A stretch of DNA of 41,534 bases from Pirellula staleyi DSM 6068 (lineage in GTDB: Bacteria > Planctomycetota > Planctomycetia > Pirellulales > Pirellulaceae): positions 1-41,534 of the forward strand of contig CAMCMB010000067.1 of assembly GCA_945875845.1 (NCBI GenBank), given 5' to 3'. The notes under the pieces are model-generated. The model had not been told where the DNA came from. It saw only the letters and a list, made by a program, of their open reading frames with translations, and did no database searches. The position numbers and the translations under genes are program-made. Within the stretch, counting starts at the first letter, position 1, and the number at the start of each line of letters is the position of its first letter. Positions 15,914 through 24,456 of the stretch are shown here, in pieces.

Positions 15914-16385
15914 TTTACTTGATGAAGAGCTGAGTGTTCCGATCATTTTTCGTCGACGCCCCATTGATATACCAGGTGATATGCGCCCGGCATGGCGCAT
16001 CGCGTTCGTAGTTCTTATGCTTAACTTGTGCTGCCGTGGCGGCCAATCAAGCATACGTAGACTACATGTTTTCAATTGGTGCAATAGGACGATCGAAAGT
16101 AGAAATCTTCTTCGACGAGCAGTTAGTGAACGCGTTACGCCGGGTACAGTTCTCATTAGAATTGAACCATCACTTGCGCGGGCAATTGACTTTGCAGTAG
16201 GTGCTGGCGTTGTAGAACGCGAAGGCAAGGATCGCGTGAAGTTGTCATCAGAAGGTCGCAAGTTGGCGAACGAGATTATGGCTGACGAGTCCATTTTGAA
16301 TCGTGAGAAGGAATGGGCTCAAGCGTTGGGACAATCGGTAACGGAAGGCTTCGTGGATTCAATCTTTATAGGAAGCAATGGATGA
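15906..16385 (+). CDS. ABC-three-component middle component (winged-helix protein)
   Basis: A 159-residue protein starting at ATG 15906 and overlapping the effector stop by 8 nt. Its C-terminal part (LARAIDFAVGAGVVEREGKD, then VKLSSEGRKLANEIM) is a typical winged-helix tip with a beta-wing. The N-terminal part (MRPAWRIAFVVLMLNLCCRGGQ) is helical. I recognise the small adaptor class found between effector and ATPase in ABC-three-component operons, thought to link the sensing ATPase to the effector, as LmuC does in Lamassu. The stop overlaps the ATPase start (ATGA). No catalytic residues are expected or seen. The family call comes from operon position and general sequence style. Confidence 0.65.
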   Translation: MSDLLDEELSVPIIFRRRPIDIPGDMRPAWRIAFVVLMLNLCCRGGQSSIRRLHVFNWCNRTIESRNLLRRAVSERVTPGTVLIRIEPSLARAIDFAVGAGVVEREGKDRVKLSSEGRKLANEIMADESILNREKEWAQALGQSVTEGFVDSIFIGSNG

Positions 16386-18412
16386 TGCGATTACGGAAAC
16401 TCAAACTGCAGGTAGTGACAGCGCAGGGTACATACGGCACGAGAATTGAGTTTCCCGACGGATTGGTGATTATCAGAGCAGACAATTCTTTGGGCAAGTC
16501 GACATGCTTCACATCCATTCTCGTTGCTTTAGGAATGGAAGCGATGCTGACAACCAATCAGACCGACCTTCCGCTTACTCCATCCGTTTTAGAAAAGCTG
16601 CAGACCGCAAATGGATGGGAGGAGGTTATTGAGTCGGCCGTCTATCTTGAGATTGAGAACACCCGAAAAGAGCGACTTACCGTATTCAGACAATTGCGAG
16701 GTAACAGGGACAAGAATTTAATCGGGGTTTGGTACGGTGGCGCTTTGAGTTCGACCGTTGATTGCGAGTATCGCGACTTCTTTGTCAACCGGGGAGGTGG
16801 GGCAAGTCGCGAGGCTGGATTCCACAGAGAATTAGCTCGGTTTCTTGGATGGAATTTACCACAGGTCGCCACCTTCGATGGAAGCGAGAGCCCGCTGTAT
16901 TTGCAGATTCTGTTCCCCTTCTTCTTTGTAGAGCAGAAACGTGGATGGTCCAGCGTTGTACCCATAGTTCCATCACATCTTCGGGTTCGCAATCCCCACG
17001 AACGCGCCGTAGAGTTCCTGCTAAGTCTAGATGCATACAAAAACGCAGAGCGTCGGCAGGAACTAGAACTAGAACTTTCGCAGCATCAGTCGGCATGGAC
17101 ACAGACGGTCAAGATTACAAAAGAGAATGCGAACCAGGTTAACGGCTCAGTGCAGGGTATTTCGGACACGCCGATTGTTATGTGGCCTCCTGAGGTCAGT
17201 CCTAGCTTCATGGTTCCCATCAAAAATATGTGGGTATCCATCCAATCTCGCATTGAAGGTGCCAAGTCGACTTTGCGCGATCTCATCGAGCTAGAAATCC
17301 CACGAGTTGAACAGATTGCGAGTGAAGCTGAGTCAGAATTGACGACTGCAGAAGACGAGGTGCATCGGGATGAGACAATCGTTGCAAGGTTGCTAGAGTT
17401 TGTAAGGTTTGAAGAGAGTGAGCTTGCGTCCATGAACAATCGCCTTCGGCAGATCGAGGAGGACCTTGTCAGAAATAAAGATGACAGGACGCTGAGGTCG
17501 ATGGGATCTGAAAAGCTCAAGACGCTCAATAGTGGTGAGTGCCCAACGTGTCACCAATCGCTTCAAGATTCGTTACTCCCACTAGCCGACGAGCAAGGCG
17601 TTATGACACTCGATCAGAACATTGCTTTTCTTGAGCAACAACGACGCACTATTCTCGGAGTGATAGGAGAGGCAAGAGCATCTATTGAAGCACGAAACCA
17701 ACAGATCCTTGCTATTCGCAGCGAGATTGCAAACAAGAGAAGTAGGGTGCGAGCCCTTCGTCAAACATTAATTTCCGATGGACGCCTTCCTTCCGCAGCC
17801 GCAATCGAGGAACGACTACGATTAGAACATGAAATTGAGCGCCTGGAAAAAGCTTTCGATTCTTTCGAAAACTCACTTTTGCAGTTAGGTAAGACGGCAA
17901 AAGAATTGCGGCGTATCCGTTCTGCGTTGTCAGCATTACCCAAGCAGAACACCTCGCAGTCAGACAGAGATAAGATAAGTCGTTGGAGCGTCCTTATGCA
18001 GGAGCAACTCGGCCAATATGGTTTTGGAAGCTTCCAACCGAATGAGGTGCAGATTTCTGATGATCAGTATCGACCAAAACACGACGGGTTCGACTTGCCA
18101 TCAAGCATTTCAGCAAGCGACTTAATCCGAACGATTTGGGCTTACCTCATGGGAATGATGGAGTTAGCGAGAGAATATTCTATCGATCATCCTGGCCTGC
18201 TTGTTTTTGACGAACCACGGCAGCAAAGTGCGAGAGAGATTAGCTTTAGAGAATTGCTGCGTCGATCGGCCAAATCCAAATCACACGAACAACAGGTAGT
18301 GTTTTTTACCAGCGAAGAGCCAAACCTTTTACGGCAGGCGCTCGATGGGTTGGATTACAAATTGCACGACTTTGGCGACGAAGAAAAGGTTATTCGGCCA
18401 ATGTACGATTAG
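16382..18412 (+). CDS. SMC/Rad50-like ABC ATPase of ABC-three-component (Lamassu-like) system
   Basis: A 676-residue protein starting at ATG 16382 (ATGA overlap with the middle component). The N-terminal Walker A is ADNSLGKST (33-41) after a short beta-rich lobe. Long coiled-coil arms (~215-370 and ~415-540) flank a CPTC hook (~387-390, in GECPTCHQ) like the Rad50 zinc hook. The C-terminal lobe has LLVFDEP (~606-612), the Walker B with catalytic Glu, followed by VVFFTSEE. Lamassu LmuB and related SMC-like proteins sense foreign DNA ends or structures and release the nuclease effector. The A-loop glycine of the classical GxxGxGKST is replaced by Ala/Asp, as in several Rad50-like defence ATPases. 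Confidence 0.82.
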   Translation: MMRLRKLKLQVVTAQGTYGTRIEFPDGLVIIRADNSLGKSTCFTSILVALGMEAMLTTNQTDLPLTPSVLEKLQTANGWEEVIESAVYLEIENTRKERLTVFRQLRGNRDKNLIGVWYGGALSSTVDCEYRDFFVNRGGGASREAGFHRELARFLGWNLPQVATFDGSESPLYLQILFPFFFVEQKRGWSSVVPIVPSHLRVRNPHERAVEFLLSLDAYKNAERRQELELELSQHQSAWTQTVKITKENANQVNGSVQGISDTPIVMWPPEVSPSFMVPIKNMWVSIQSRIEGAKSTLRDLIELEIPRVEQIASEAESELTTAEDEVHRDETIVARLLEFVRFEESELASMNNRLRQIEEDLVRNKDDRTLRSMGSEKLKTLNSGECPTCHQSLQDSLLPLADEQGVMTLDQNIAFLEQQRRTILGVIGEARASIEARNQQILAIRSEIANKRSRVRALRQTLISDGRLPSAAAIEERLRLEHEIERLEKAFDSFENSLLQLGKTAKELRRIRSALSALPKQNTSQSDRDKISRWSVLMQEQLGQYGFGSFQPNEVQISDDQYRPKHDGFDLPSSISASDLIRTIWAYLMGMMELAREYSIDHPGLLVFDEPRQQSAREISFRELLRRSAKSKSHEQQVVFFTSEEPNLLRQALDGLDYKLHDFGDEEKVIRPMYD

Positions 18413-18539
18413 TAGGCCTTCAACGACTGGTTTGTTCAACCTCAGCCACGCCAAGCGTGTAGGTAGACAAGTTGCTCAAAGGAGCAGAAATTGTTGGTTA
18501 AGCGAACGCCAGATTGAAGCGATATGGCTGGGAACTATC

Positions 18540-19220
18540 TCATAAGCTGACCCAAAGGTGTGCAAGTCGAACGCGGGCAGACTCCGCTTTAATGCGTGAG
18601 TGAATTGATTCACAGCTGGCGATACGATTTAGCAAGTCAACACTTAGCTCGGCAAGTCGATCATCCTGCGACCATTCCGAAGTTGAGCTTGCCAATTCTG
18701 AAATCCAGTCGTTGATTGTTTTGAACCAATTGTCAAACGTGTCAGCTTGAATATAGCCGATGATTCCAGCATAGTTTAATTTCGTCCCATGCAATCCAAG
18801 CTTGAATCGCTGTATGCCACCGGATCTCTTGTCGTTTCCAGTTACGTACTCTCGCTCTCTATCCCGTGTGGGTGAAGGCAATCGCTTACATTCGAGAACA
18901 AGAATAGGGTCTAAGATGCTATAGTTGCGCCCTTCAATGACCTGGTCTTCAAGCGGAAGTGCTGACAAATCAACGCGGTGCTTTCGTCCTTGGCGCTCTT
19001 CATGCTGAAAGTAAGCCATCGAGAAATTCTCTCTGCGAGCGGCAACATTCAGCCATTTGCAAAGCTGACCGTTCAATTCCTCTTCGCCTGTGACGAGAGG
19101 ACGATTAGGCATATCTCGCCACTTAGGCAATTGTGATTTCACAAACTGGAGCGTCTTCTCCGCCATCGTTCCGGGGATAATGCCGCTCGTAATTTGCCCT
19201 TGACTACGATCGCTTCTCAT
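18540..19220 (-). CDS. Putative PD-(D/E)XK restriction endonuclease partner of the methyltransferase
   Basis: A 226-residue protein starting at ATG 19220, overlapping the methyltransferase stop by 1 nt (TGATG). RVDLSALPL (~70) and PILVLECKRL (~104-113) provide a D...E-x-K arrangement typical of PD-(D/E)XK nucleases; the ECK strand is followed by a helix region (SGGIQRFKLGLHG) with basic and Gln residues. The final ~60 residues are helical. I do not recognise the specific family. Its tight coupling to a large N6 methyltransferase suggests a two-gene restriction-modification system in which this is the cutting subunit. It could alternatively be an accessory nuclease of a phage-growth-limitation-like system. 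Confidence 0.6.
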   Translation of the reverse strand: MRSDRSQGQITSGIIPGTMAEKTLQFVKSQLPKWRDMPNRPLVTGEEELNGQLCKWLNVAARRENFSMAYFQHEERQGRKHRVDLSALPLEDQVIEGRNYSILDPILVLECKRLPSPTRDREREYVTGNDKRSGGIQRFKLGLHGTKLNYAGIIGYIQADTFDNWFKTINDWISELASSTSEWSQDDRLAELSVDLLNRIASCESIHSRIKAESARVRLAHLWVSL

Positions 19221-22033
19221 CAGAAACCCTGCCGTTGTAAATCGACAAGCGTATCGTCCGCATCACGTATTGCGGTAGATTTAATCCAATACCGCAGTCT
19301 GTCCGGCTTAATTAAAAAGACTACATTTTCATGATAGTACCGGACGACACGAACAGTTCGTAAGGACTCTCGTGAGTTGTCAAAAACAAGCGACTTCAAG
19401 TGCCCTTCGCAACCCGGTCCAAGCCAATTGATAGATGGCTGGTCACCAAAATAGAATGGCTGACATATCAAGCCATTGAGAAATATTGGTTTATCAGCGT
19501 GCAGGTTATCGTAGATGCTTCCGAGCATCTTGCAATAAAGCTGTGCATACTCATTTAGGTTTTCAAGGCTTGCATTTTGGATTAGTAATGCGGAATTCTG
19601 CCCGAGTCGGATCAAAGGAGCGATCAACTCCGCGACATCAGAAGCAATTGCCTCTTCCCAGAATGTCAGCTCAAGTTCCCGAGAGTCTGATGGTAGTGGT
19701 AATGCCTCAATATCTCCTTTAGTAATAGCCGTTGCCTTATCGAGCAAGTACTGTGGACTTACTGCAGCGACATAAAATCGCAAGCAAGTACGGTGTCGTT
19801 TAACTATCTCTACGACTCGTGAAAGACGCTGCTTATCCGAGTCATTACCACGAATTCCAACTATCCGCTGAGAGTATGCTACACCTCTGCCTTCCCAAAA
19901 CTCGCATGGTAAAGATTCGAGTTCTCCTATGAGAACGAGCGGTCCTTCGAACAAATCCGGGTTTCGCGAACGTATAAACCTTTTATCTGTGAGCGGAGCG
20001 AGTGTTTGACTTGATAGATTCCCGGACTGTAAAGCATCTATGTCAACTAATGGCTTGCCCGTCAAATGGGGCGCCTCAGTTCCCGATGTACCTTGGATGA
20101 AGCCTTCACCAGATATCCATCCCTCTTCTTCAGTCATTCTTTGCAAAGTTCTAAGGCTAGCTAGCCGACGGACCAAGCTAAGTACGCGTCCACCTCCAAC
20201 TAAGTTTGCCTTCCAGACGAATGGCTCACTTGAGATTGATTCGACACGGACGGTATGCTGATCGTAGTGGTCAATCTCAAATCCAAGTCGATTAGACGTG
20301 TTAAAAGTTCTACGGAAAACTAAATGCGTCACACGATCATTTGGCTTTGACCTACCGCGATTAGCAATGATCGCGACGGTTTTTGGGTCGGCACCCGAAT
20401 AGAGGTTTCGTATTGACGTCAGGTCTATCACCACAGAAGGGATAGCAATTGTTGAAATATGCTCTCGCACACGCTGTACATTTCGGTTGTACAGAAACCC
20501 TTTAGGTTGAATCATACAGATCCGACCATTTTCCCTAAGCTGATGGATCGAGTGCTCGAGGAAAAGATAAGCGATTTGCTTGTCCGGAAAAGCTCCACGT
20601 TCGGAAATCCGTGAATTGTTTACAAAATGGGCTGCTTTTGAAAAATCTGATTCAAACGGAGGATTCCCAATAACAACGTCGAAGGTACCGATCGAACTGG
20701 AGCATTCATCACCATTCCCAATCTCAAAAAAGTCAGATTCGATAATATTTTGTCCCCGCAATCGATCAAACCGCAGTTCATTCCAAATGACGTTTGGTTG
20801 CAGCGAGTCGCAAACTGCCAGCGCAAGACTAAATACAGTCAAGTCGACAGCGTTTGCGTCTGTTTCTACTCCAAAGATCTGATTCTTGAGAATTGCCTTT
20901 AGCGTATTTACCGCAGGAGCTTTCTTATGCATCGATCGATAGACTGCCACCAATCGTCGAAATGCTCCCACCAGGAAAACCCCAGAGCCACACGCTGGAT
21001 CTAGAACTCGCTCTTTACCCGTGATCTTCTCGTAGGGCATAGCGTAGTCAAGCAACAGCGACGCGAGGAAAGGAGGCGTATAGACTGCTGTGCTTCCTTT
21101 TACAAATCTCTGATACAAGTGACTGATTACCTCCACTGGCAGATGCGCGAAGGAGTATTGCTCCCAAAGATAACGTTGTTGCTTTATCGTCCTTGCCTCA
21201 ACCAAGTTGGAGAACTGACGCAACGCGGTCTTAGTTAGCTTCATTTCTGCAGGCAGAGCGAATACGTCGCCATTGAAACGATCTTCAAGCGTACGTAGTA
21301 AGTTGAGTACACTTTCAGGTTCCCCGCTCTCGATCACGTCAAAGAATCTACGTGCACCTTTATGGAACCGGCCGAACCAGCCAGGCCCAGGAAACACGTC
21401 TCGGTCTTCTAAGTACTTGATTAGTACCATCAAGAGCAGCAGCCGACGCTGTATGGGACTGTTCGCGCCGTCAAGTGCAATGTCTGCTTCAACAATCGCT
21501 TGAATTAAGGATTCATGCGCGGCCTTTTCATGCTGCGCTAATGGATGATTGCTAGGATCATCCCAGAATGTTCCATCAGCGAGTCTATGTGCAGAAAAAT
21601 TCCGCCTCTTGGCCAGTTCCGATTCGATAGACGATGCAATCTCTAACTGCGCCGCTGGATGATATTGATGGTCATCGTCTTGCCAGAAGTCCGGGCCTCT
21701 AGCGCAACTTAGGATATCGATTCGAGTTGGCCACGTCACGTAAACCAACGGAGCAACGCCATGCATCCAAAGGTCGTTGTGTAACTTCGCTAAGGACATA
21801 TTGTCGAGGCGTTGATCTTGGTTATCAACAATCAATGCAGCCGGCTGGGAAGAACGGCCATCCGCGAAACGCCGAAAGAATACGAACTTTACGTCCGGAA
21901 AGTCTGCCAATTTGCGAATCACGGATGCTTCGTCGGGCCCGATTCCCTCAGATGGGCTGACTACAGACACTAACCCATCCAGTGCCTCGCCTGACGCGTT
22001 TGCAAAGTTGACGGATTGCAGAGTAGCGTCCAT
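19220..22033 (-). CDS. N6-adenine DNA methyltransferase (Eco57I-like, R-M)
   Basis: A 937-residue protein starting at ATG 22033. Motif I is VLDPACGSGVFLVGAF (~340-355) and motif IV is IGNPPFESDF (~452-461), the N-P-P-[YF] signature of N6-adenine methylation. A helical lead-in before motif I has YTPPFLASLLLDYA, as in HsdM/Eco57I families. The N-terminal ~130 residues (PAALIVDN, then GVAPLVYVTWPTRIDILSC) form a beta-rich domain seen in some type IIG-like enzymes, here without a clear ExK catalytic centre. The C-terminal ~300 residues probably include the target-recognition domain (RYVAAVSPQYLLDKATAI-like segment). It is followed by the 226-residue nuclease gene. An extended -10 promoter within the upstream gene suggests independent expression from the phage operon. 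Confidence 0.85.
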   Translation of the reverse strand: MDATLQSVNFANASGEALDGLVSVVSPSEGIGPDEASVIRKLADFPDVKFVFFRRFADGRSSQPAALIVDNQDQRLDNMSLAKLHNDLWMHGVAPLVYVTWPTRIDILSCARGPDFWQDDDHQYHPAAQLEIASSIESELAKRRNFSAHRLADGTFWDDPSNHPLAQHEKAAHESLIQAIVEADIALDGANSPIQRRLLLLMVLIKYLEDRDVFPGPGWFGRFHKGARRFFDVIESGEPESVLNLLRTLEDRFNGDVFALPAEMKLTKTALRQFSNLVEARTIKQQRYLWEQYSFAHLPVEVISHLYQRFVKGSTAVYTPPFLASLLLDYAMPYEKITGKERVLDPACGSGVFLVGAFRRLVAVYRSMHKKAPAVNTLKAILKNQIFGVETDANAVDLTVFSLALAVCDSLQPNVIWNELRFDRLRGQNIIESDFFEIGNGDECSSSIGTFDVVIGNPPFESDFSKAAHFVNNSRISERGAFPDKQIAYLFLEHSIHQLRENGRICMIQPKGFLYNRNVQRVREHISTIAIPSVVIDLTSIRNLYSGADPKTVAIIANRGRSKPNDRVTHLVFRRTFNTSNRLGFEIDHYDQHTVRVESISSEPFVWKANLVGGGRVLSLVRRLASLRTLQRMTEEEGWISGEGFIQGTSGTEAPHLTGKPLVDIDALQSGNLSSQTLAPLTDKRFIRSRNPDLFEGPLVLIGELESLPCEFWEGRGVAYSQRIVGIRGNDSDKQRLSRVVEIVKRHRTCLRFYVAAVSPQYLLDKATAITKGDIEALPLPSDSRELELTFWEEAIASDVAELIAPLIRLGQNSALLIQNASLENLNEYAQLYCKMLGSIYDNLHADKPIFLNGLICQPFYFGDQPSINWLGPGCEGHLKSLVFDNSRESLRTVRVVRYYHENVVFLIKPDRLRYWIKSTAIRDADDTLVDLQRQGF

Positions 22034-22036
22034 GCC

Positions 22037-22288
22037 CTACCGATTACCCAGAAAAAAGAAGTCACACAGAGAATTGAATACCGAATCCAGCGATTGTACC
22101 AAAAGTACTCGTCCGCTTCGACGCCAGAAACAGGAGGGGCTCTTCCGAGTTCGATTGTCAATATCCATAGAAACAAATGATGGAAAAGACGGTGATTCGA
22201 GGCTCGCCACCCCTGCGTAATTTGCTAGCGTTTGCTGCGTGGTAGGCAAATCAGTCACTAGTTTGACGATGGCAAGGTACGCCGACAT
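22037..22288 (-). CDS. Small protein at phage/defence junction, likely truncated
   Basis: An 83-residue ORF whose ATG overlaps the stop of the Pro-rich gene (TGATG), so translation is likely. The first ~35 residues (MSAYLAIVKLVTDLPTTQQT...) look like a genuine protein start. The rest (SPSCFWRRSGRVLLVQS, then NSLCDFFFLGNR) looks like translated non-coding sequence. It ends 3 nt before the methyltransferase ATG. The most economical reading is a phage late-operon gene whose 3' part was replaced when the defence module was joined. No function is recognised. Confidence 0.4.
   Translation of the reverse strand: MSAYLAIVKLVTDLPTTQQTLANYAGVASLESPSFPSFVSMDIDNRTRKSPSCFWRRSGRVLLVQSLDSVFNSLCDFFFLGNR
22093..22101 (-). 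promoter_or_regulatory. Putative extended -10 promoter for the methyltransferase-nuclease pair
   Basis: On the minus strand TGGTACAAT (TGn + TACAAT) ends about 60 nt before the methyltransferase ATG. No good -35 is visible, as is usual for extended -10 promoters. It lies in the dubious 3' part of the small gene at 22037-22288, near the phage/defence junction. Confidence 0.35.
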
Positions 22289-22656
22289 CACGGAGCGATC
22301 ACCGGATACGGTGGCATGCCAGGGTAATAGTGACCTGGATGGCCCTCGGGCAGATTGTCGGGGTAGTGATAACCTGGTGGTAAGTGATAGGGATGATCTG
22401 GTGGGAGCCGCGGCCAGATGATGTTAGGGAGTGGTGGCGGTGCTTCAATAACCACTGGTTCATCTGGTGGAGGCGGCCAAGGCCAATCCTCGGGCCACCA
22501 TTGTGGACGTGGGCCCGGGTCTTCGCTTGAGGATCCTTCGTCGTCGCCTCCGGAACTCTCCGGTGGAATATACGGTGGTTGTTCAGCCGGCGGGTCGAAG
22601 GGTGGAATGAATGGGTACGGCAAACGAGGTAGTTTGGGTTTGAACTTATCAATCAT
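22288..22656 (-). CDS. Proline-rich protein, last complete gene of phage operon
   Basis: A 122-residue protein starting at ATG 22656 (AGGAG ~10 nt upstream; ATGA overlap with the radical SAM gene). It is extremely rich in Pro with Tyr, Trp, His and Gly (PFIPPFDPPAEQPPYIPP; PDHPYHLPPGYHYPDNLPEG). An acidic Ser/Glu patch (SSGGDDEGSSSEDPGP) lies in the middle. There is no signal peptide or membrane segment. The repeated PP[YF/H] pattern suggests an extended, unstructured chain. It could be a structural or peptide substrate, conceivably of the adjacent radical SAM enzyme; no catalytic function is expected. Confidence 0.7.
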   Translation of the reverse strand: MIDKFKPKLPRLPYPFIPPFDPPAEQPPYIPPESSGGDDEGSSSEDPGPRPQWWPEDWPWPPPPDEPVVIEAPPPLPNIIWPRLPPDHPYHLPPGYHYPDNLPEGHPGHYYPGMPPYPVIAP

Positions 22657-23465
22657 TGCAAGTTACTCCTTTGCAAAGGACTGGGATGACGAAACGCGAC
22701 GCGCCTACTAGGACACAACGCACACTGGGGAATCGACTTGGTTTCAAGGAATGAACGAAGCTCTTCGTCGCTCGCGCTTGGTGGGCAAGCTTCGTAAGCA
22801 CGGAACAAATCCCACTCCGAAATGGATTCGAGGCGGGCTTTTGTCTCTAACTGTGGCCAATATGCGAGTGCGGGACATTTTGCGAGGCAGCCATTCACTA
22901 GCTGGGTACAAGATCGCTGCATACAAACGCGATATGTGGCATCTGGCTTTGAATTGAAAGGCATCGGCTTACCATCGATGACGTTGTATTGACGCATCCA
23001 GCCCTTGTGCGATTTGCGAATGTTGATGCGAAGCTTCGGATACTGCTTACGCCAAGTCCACACTATCGCTTTCACGTCGCGGAATCGTTCGAGGTAGTCT
23101 TGATGCGTACCATGCTGGCTGATTTCAAGTTGGCACTCTGTGTCAACGAGGACCTTCGGCAACTCAGGGAATCGGTGCAGGAAGAATCCATTGGTGACCA
23201 GCATCAGTTCACTGTCGTACCAGTGTTGTCGCGCAAGTTGAATGTGCTCCAAGATCGCAGGATTAAGCAACGGCTCACCGCCGAGCAATGCGAATCGCGT
23301 CGGCTTAAGTCGATGGGACCATTGCAAGTACTCGGACTCTGCGTCGGCGAGCGTTGGCAACTTGCCTGCCAAGTGAAAATTGCTGTAGTGGCTGCACTGC
23401 TGACAGGACAAGTTGCAACCATGAGCAACGTGGTACTCAAGAGCGGGCAAGCTGAAACGTTGCAT
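22653..23465 (-). CDS. Radical SAM enzyme in phage glycosylation cluster
   Basis: A 270-residue protein. ATG 23465 is chosen over the longer form because AAGGAGGG (23471-23478) sits 5 nt upstream. C17-x3-C21-x2-C24 (GCNLSCQQC) is the canonical 4Fe-4S motif, and FALLGGEPLLNP (~62-73) is the GGEP SAM-binding motif. Further strands (LMLVTNGFFL; QLEISQHGT) fit the TIM-barrel. C-terminal Cys residues (CMQRSC, CLAKC, CALC) suggest an auxiliary cluster, SPASM/Twitch-like. Such enzymes modify peptides, sugars or other substrates by radical chemistry. It overlaps the upstream glycosyltransferase by 29 nt and the Pro-rich gene downstream. The substrate is unknown. Confidence 0.85.
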   Translation of the reverse strand: MQRFSLPALEYHVAHGCNLSCQQCSHYSNFHLAGKLPTLADAESEYLQWSHRLKPTRFALLGGEPLLNPAILEHIQLARQHWYDSELMLVTNGFFLHRFPELPKVLVDTECQLEISQHGTHQDYLERFRDVKAIVWTWRKQYPKLRINIRKSHKGWMRQYNVIDGKPMPFNSKPDATYRVCMQRSCTQLVNGCLAKCPALAYWPQLETKARLESISEWDLFRAYEACPPSASDEELRSFLETKSIPQCALCPSRRVAFRHPSPLQRSNLQ

Positions 23466-24456
23466 CGTCGCCCTCCTTGATCCGAAGTTTGAAACGTCGC
23501 GCATTCACGCCGAGACGGATGAGAAATCGCGTTAGCACCAAGTGGGATGAGAATGTTTCATCCAAGCTAGTCAGCCTTTCGTCGTAAACCGTCAGCTCAT
23601 CGGACCACGTTCCTGAAACGAGCAGTTTCGGATAAGCAGCCAGAAGATTCGCCGCTAGATCTGGTCGAAAGATTGAGCCAATGTCGTAGCTCGCTGGTGG
23701 ATCGTCTTTCCACTCGTTTATCAGTTCGATCGATTGACGGTTTTCAGGAAAAGGCAACTCTGGTGGTTTGCTTCGCTGCCAGCGACATCGATCCAGGTGC
23801 GGTTTACTGGGACCTATGAAATGGTAAACAAAGGATTGCATCACTGGATTGGTTGCCCACTCGGGAGTCTGCAACATACTGACATTGAAGTCAGGCGGCA
23901 GAAACGTAATAGTCTCGGCGTGATCGTTCCACAGTTGGTTGATGATCAGCGACTCGTCGGTGGCTTGATCGTTGGCTCCGAAGGTCACGATCAAGTACTG
24001 AATGATTCGCTCGAACATGCGAGAGAACGTCTCGGTGTCATAGAGATAAAGCCCACCGTTGGGATGCATCCAAGTCGGCGCGGGATTTAGTCGACAACGT
24101 TTGGCCCAAATCTCGTGCGCTGTCTTTTGCCACCCGCCGTTGTCGATTCGGTTCTGGGCGCACTGCCGCTCGGCAACCATTGCGAACTGGCCAGGCTGGG
24201 CCAACGCGAACGGTGATGGGCAGTCGCTGCGAATAACCATGTCGTTGTCGATTTGCAGTACATGCGACGGACCGAACCGCTTTGCAACATCACCACAGAC
24301 GAACATCTTTTGCCAAAATGGATGGCATGGTTGCAAAGGATGTCGAATCCAAAGCAGCTCGACGTTCCATCTCTCCGCAGCAGCCTCGACACTCTCTCGT
24401 ACCGTCGGCACCGCACGGCGCGGTGGCAGATCCAGAATTGCGATGACGCGTTTCAT
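23437..24456 (-). CDS. GT-A-fold glycosyltransferase-like protein
   Basis: A 339-residue protein starting at ATG 24456 (ATGA overlap with the upstream gene; GGAAGG ~10 nt upstream). An opening beta strand (KRVIAILDLP) and HVLQIDNDMVIRSD (~77-90) carry a D-x-D metal site typical of GT-A nucleotide-sugar transferases. NGGLYLYDTETFSRMFERI later resembles the acceptor-side of GT8/GT-A families. The C-terminal ~100 residues contain SIFRPDLAANLLAAYPKLLVSG and are not recognised. It probably transfers a hexose onto a protein or glycan made by this operon; the donor is not evident. Confidence 0.65.
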   Translation of the reverse strand: MKRVIAILDLPPRRAVPTVRESVEAAAERWNVELLWIRHPLQPCHPFWQKMFVCGDVAKRFGPSHVLQIDNDMVIRSDCPSPFALAQPGQFAMVAERQCAQNRIDNGGWQKTAHEIWAKRCRLNPAPTWMHPNGGLYLYDTETFSRMFERIIQYLIVTFGANDQATDESLIINQLWNDHAETITFLPPDFNVSMLQTPEWATNPVMQSFVYHFIGPSKPHLDRCRWQRSKPPELPFPENRQSIELINEWKDDPPASYDIGSIFRPDLAANLLAAYPKLLVSGTWSDELTVYDERLTSLDETFSSHLVLTRFLIRLGVNARRFKLRIKEGDDATFQLARS

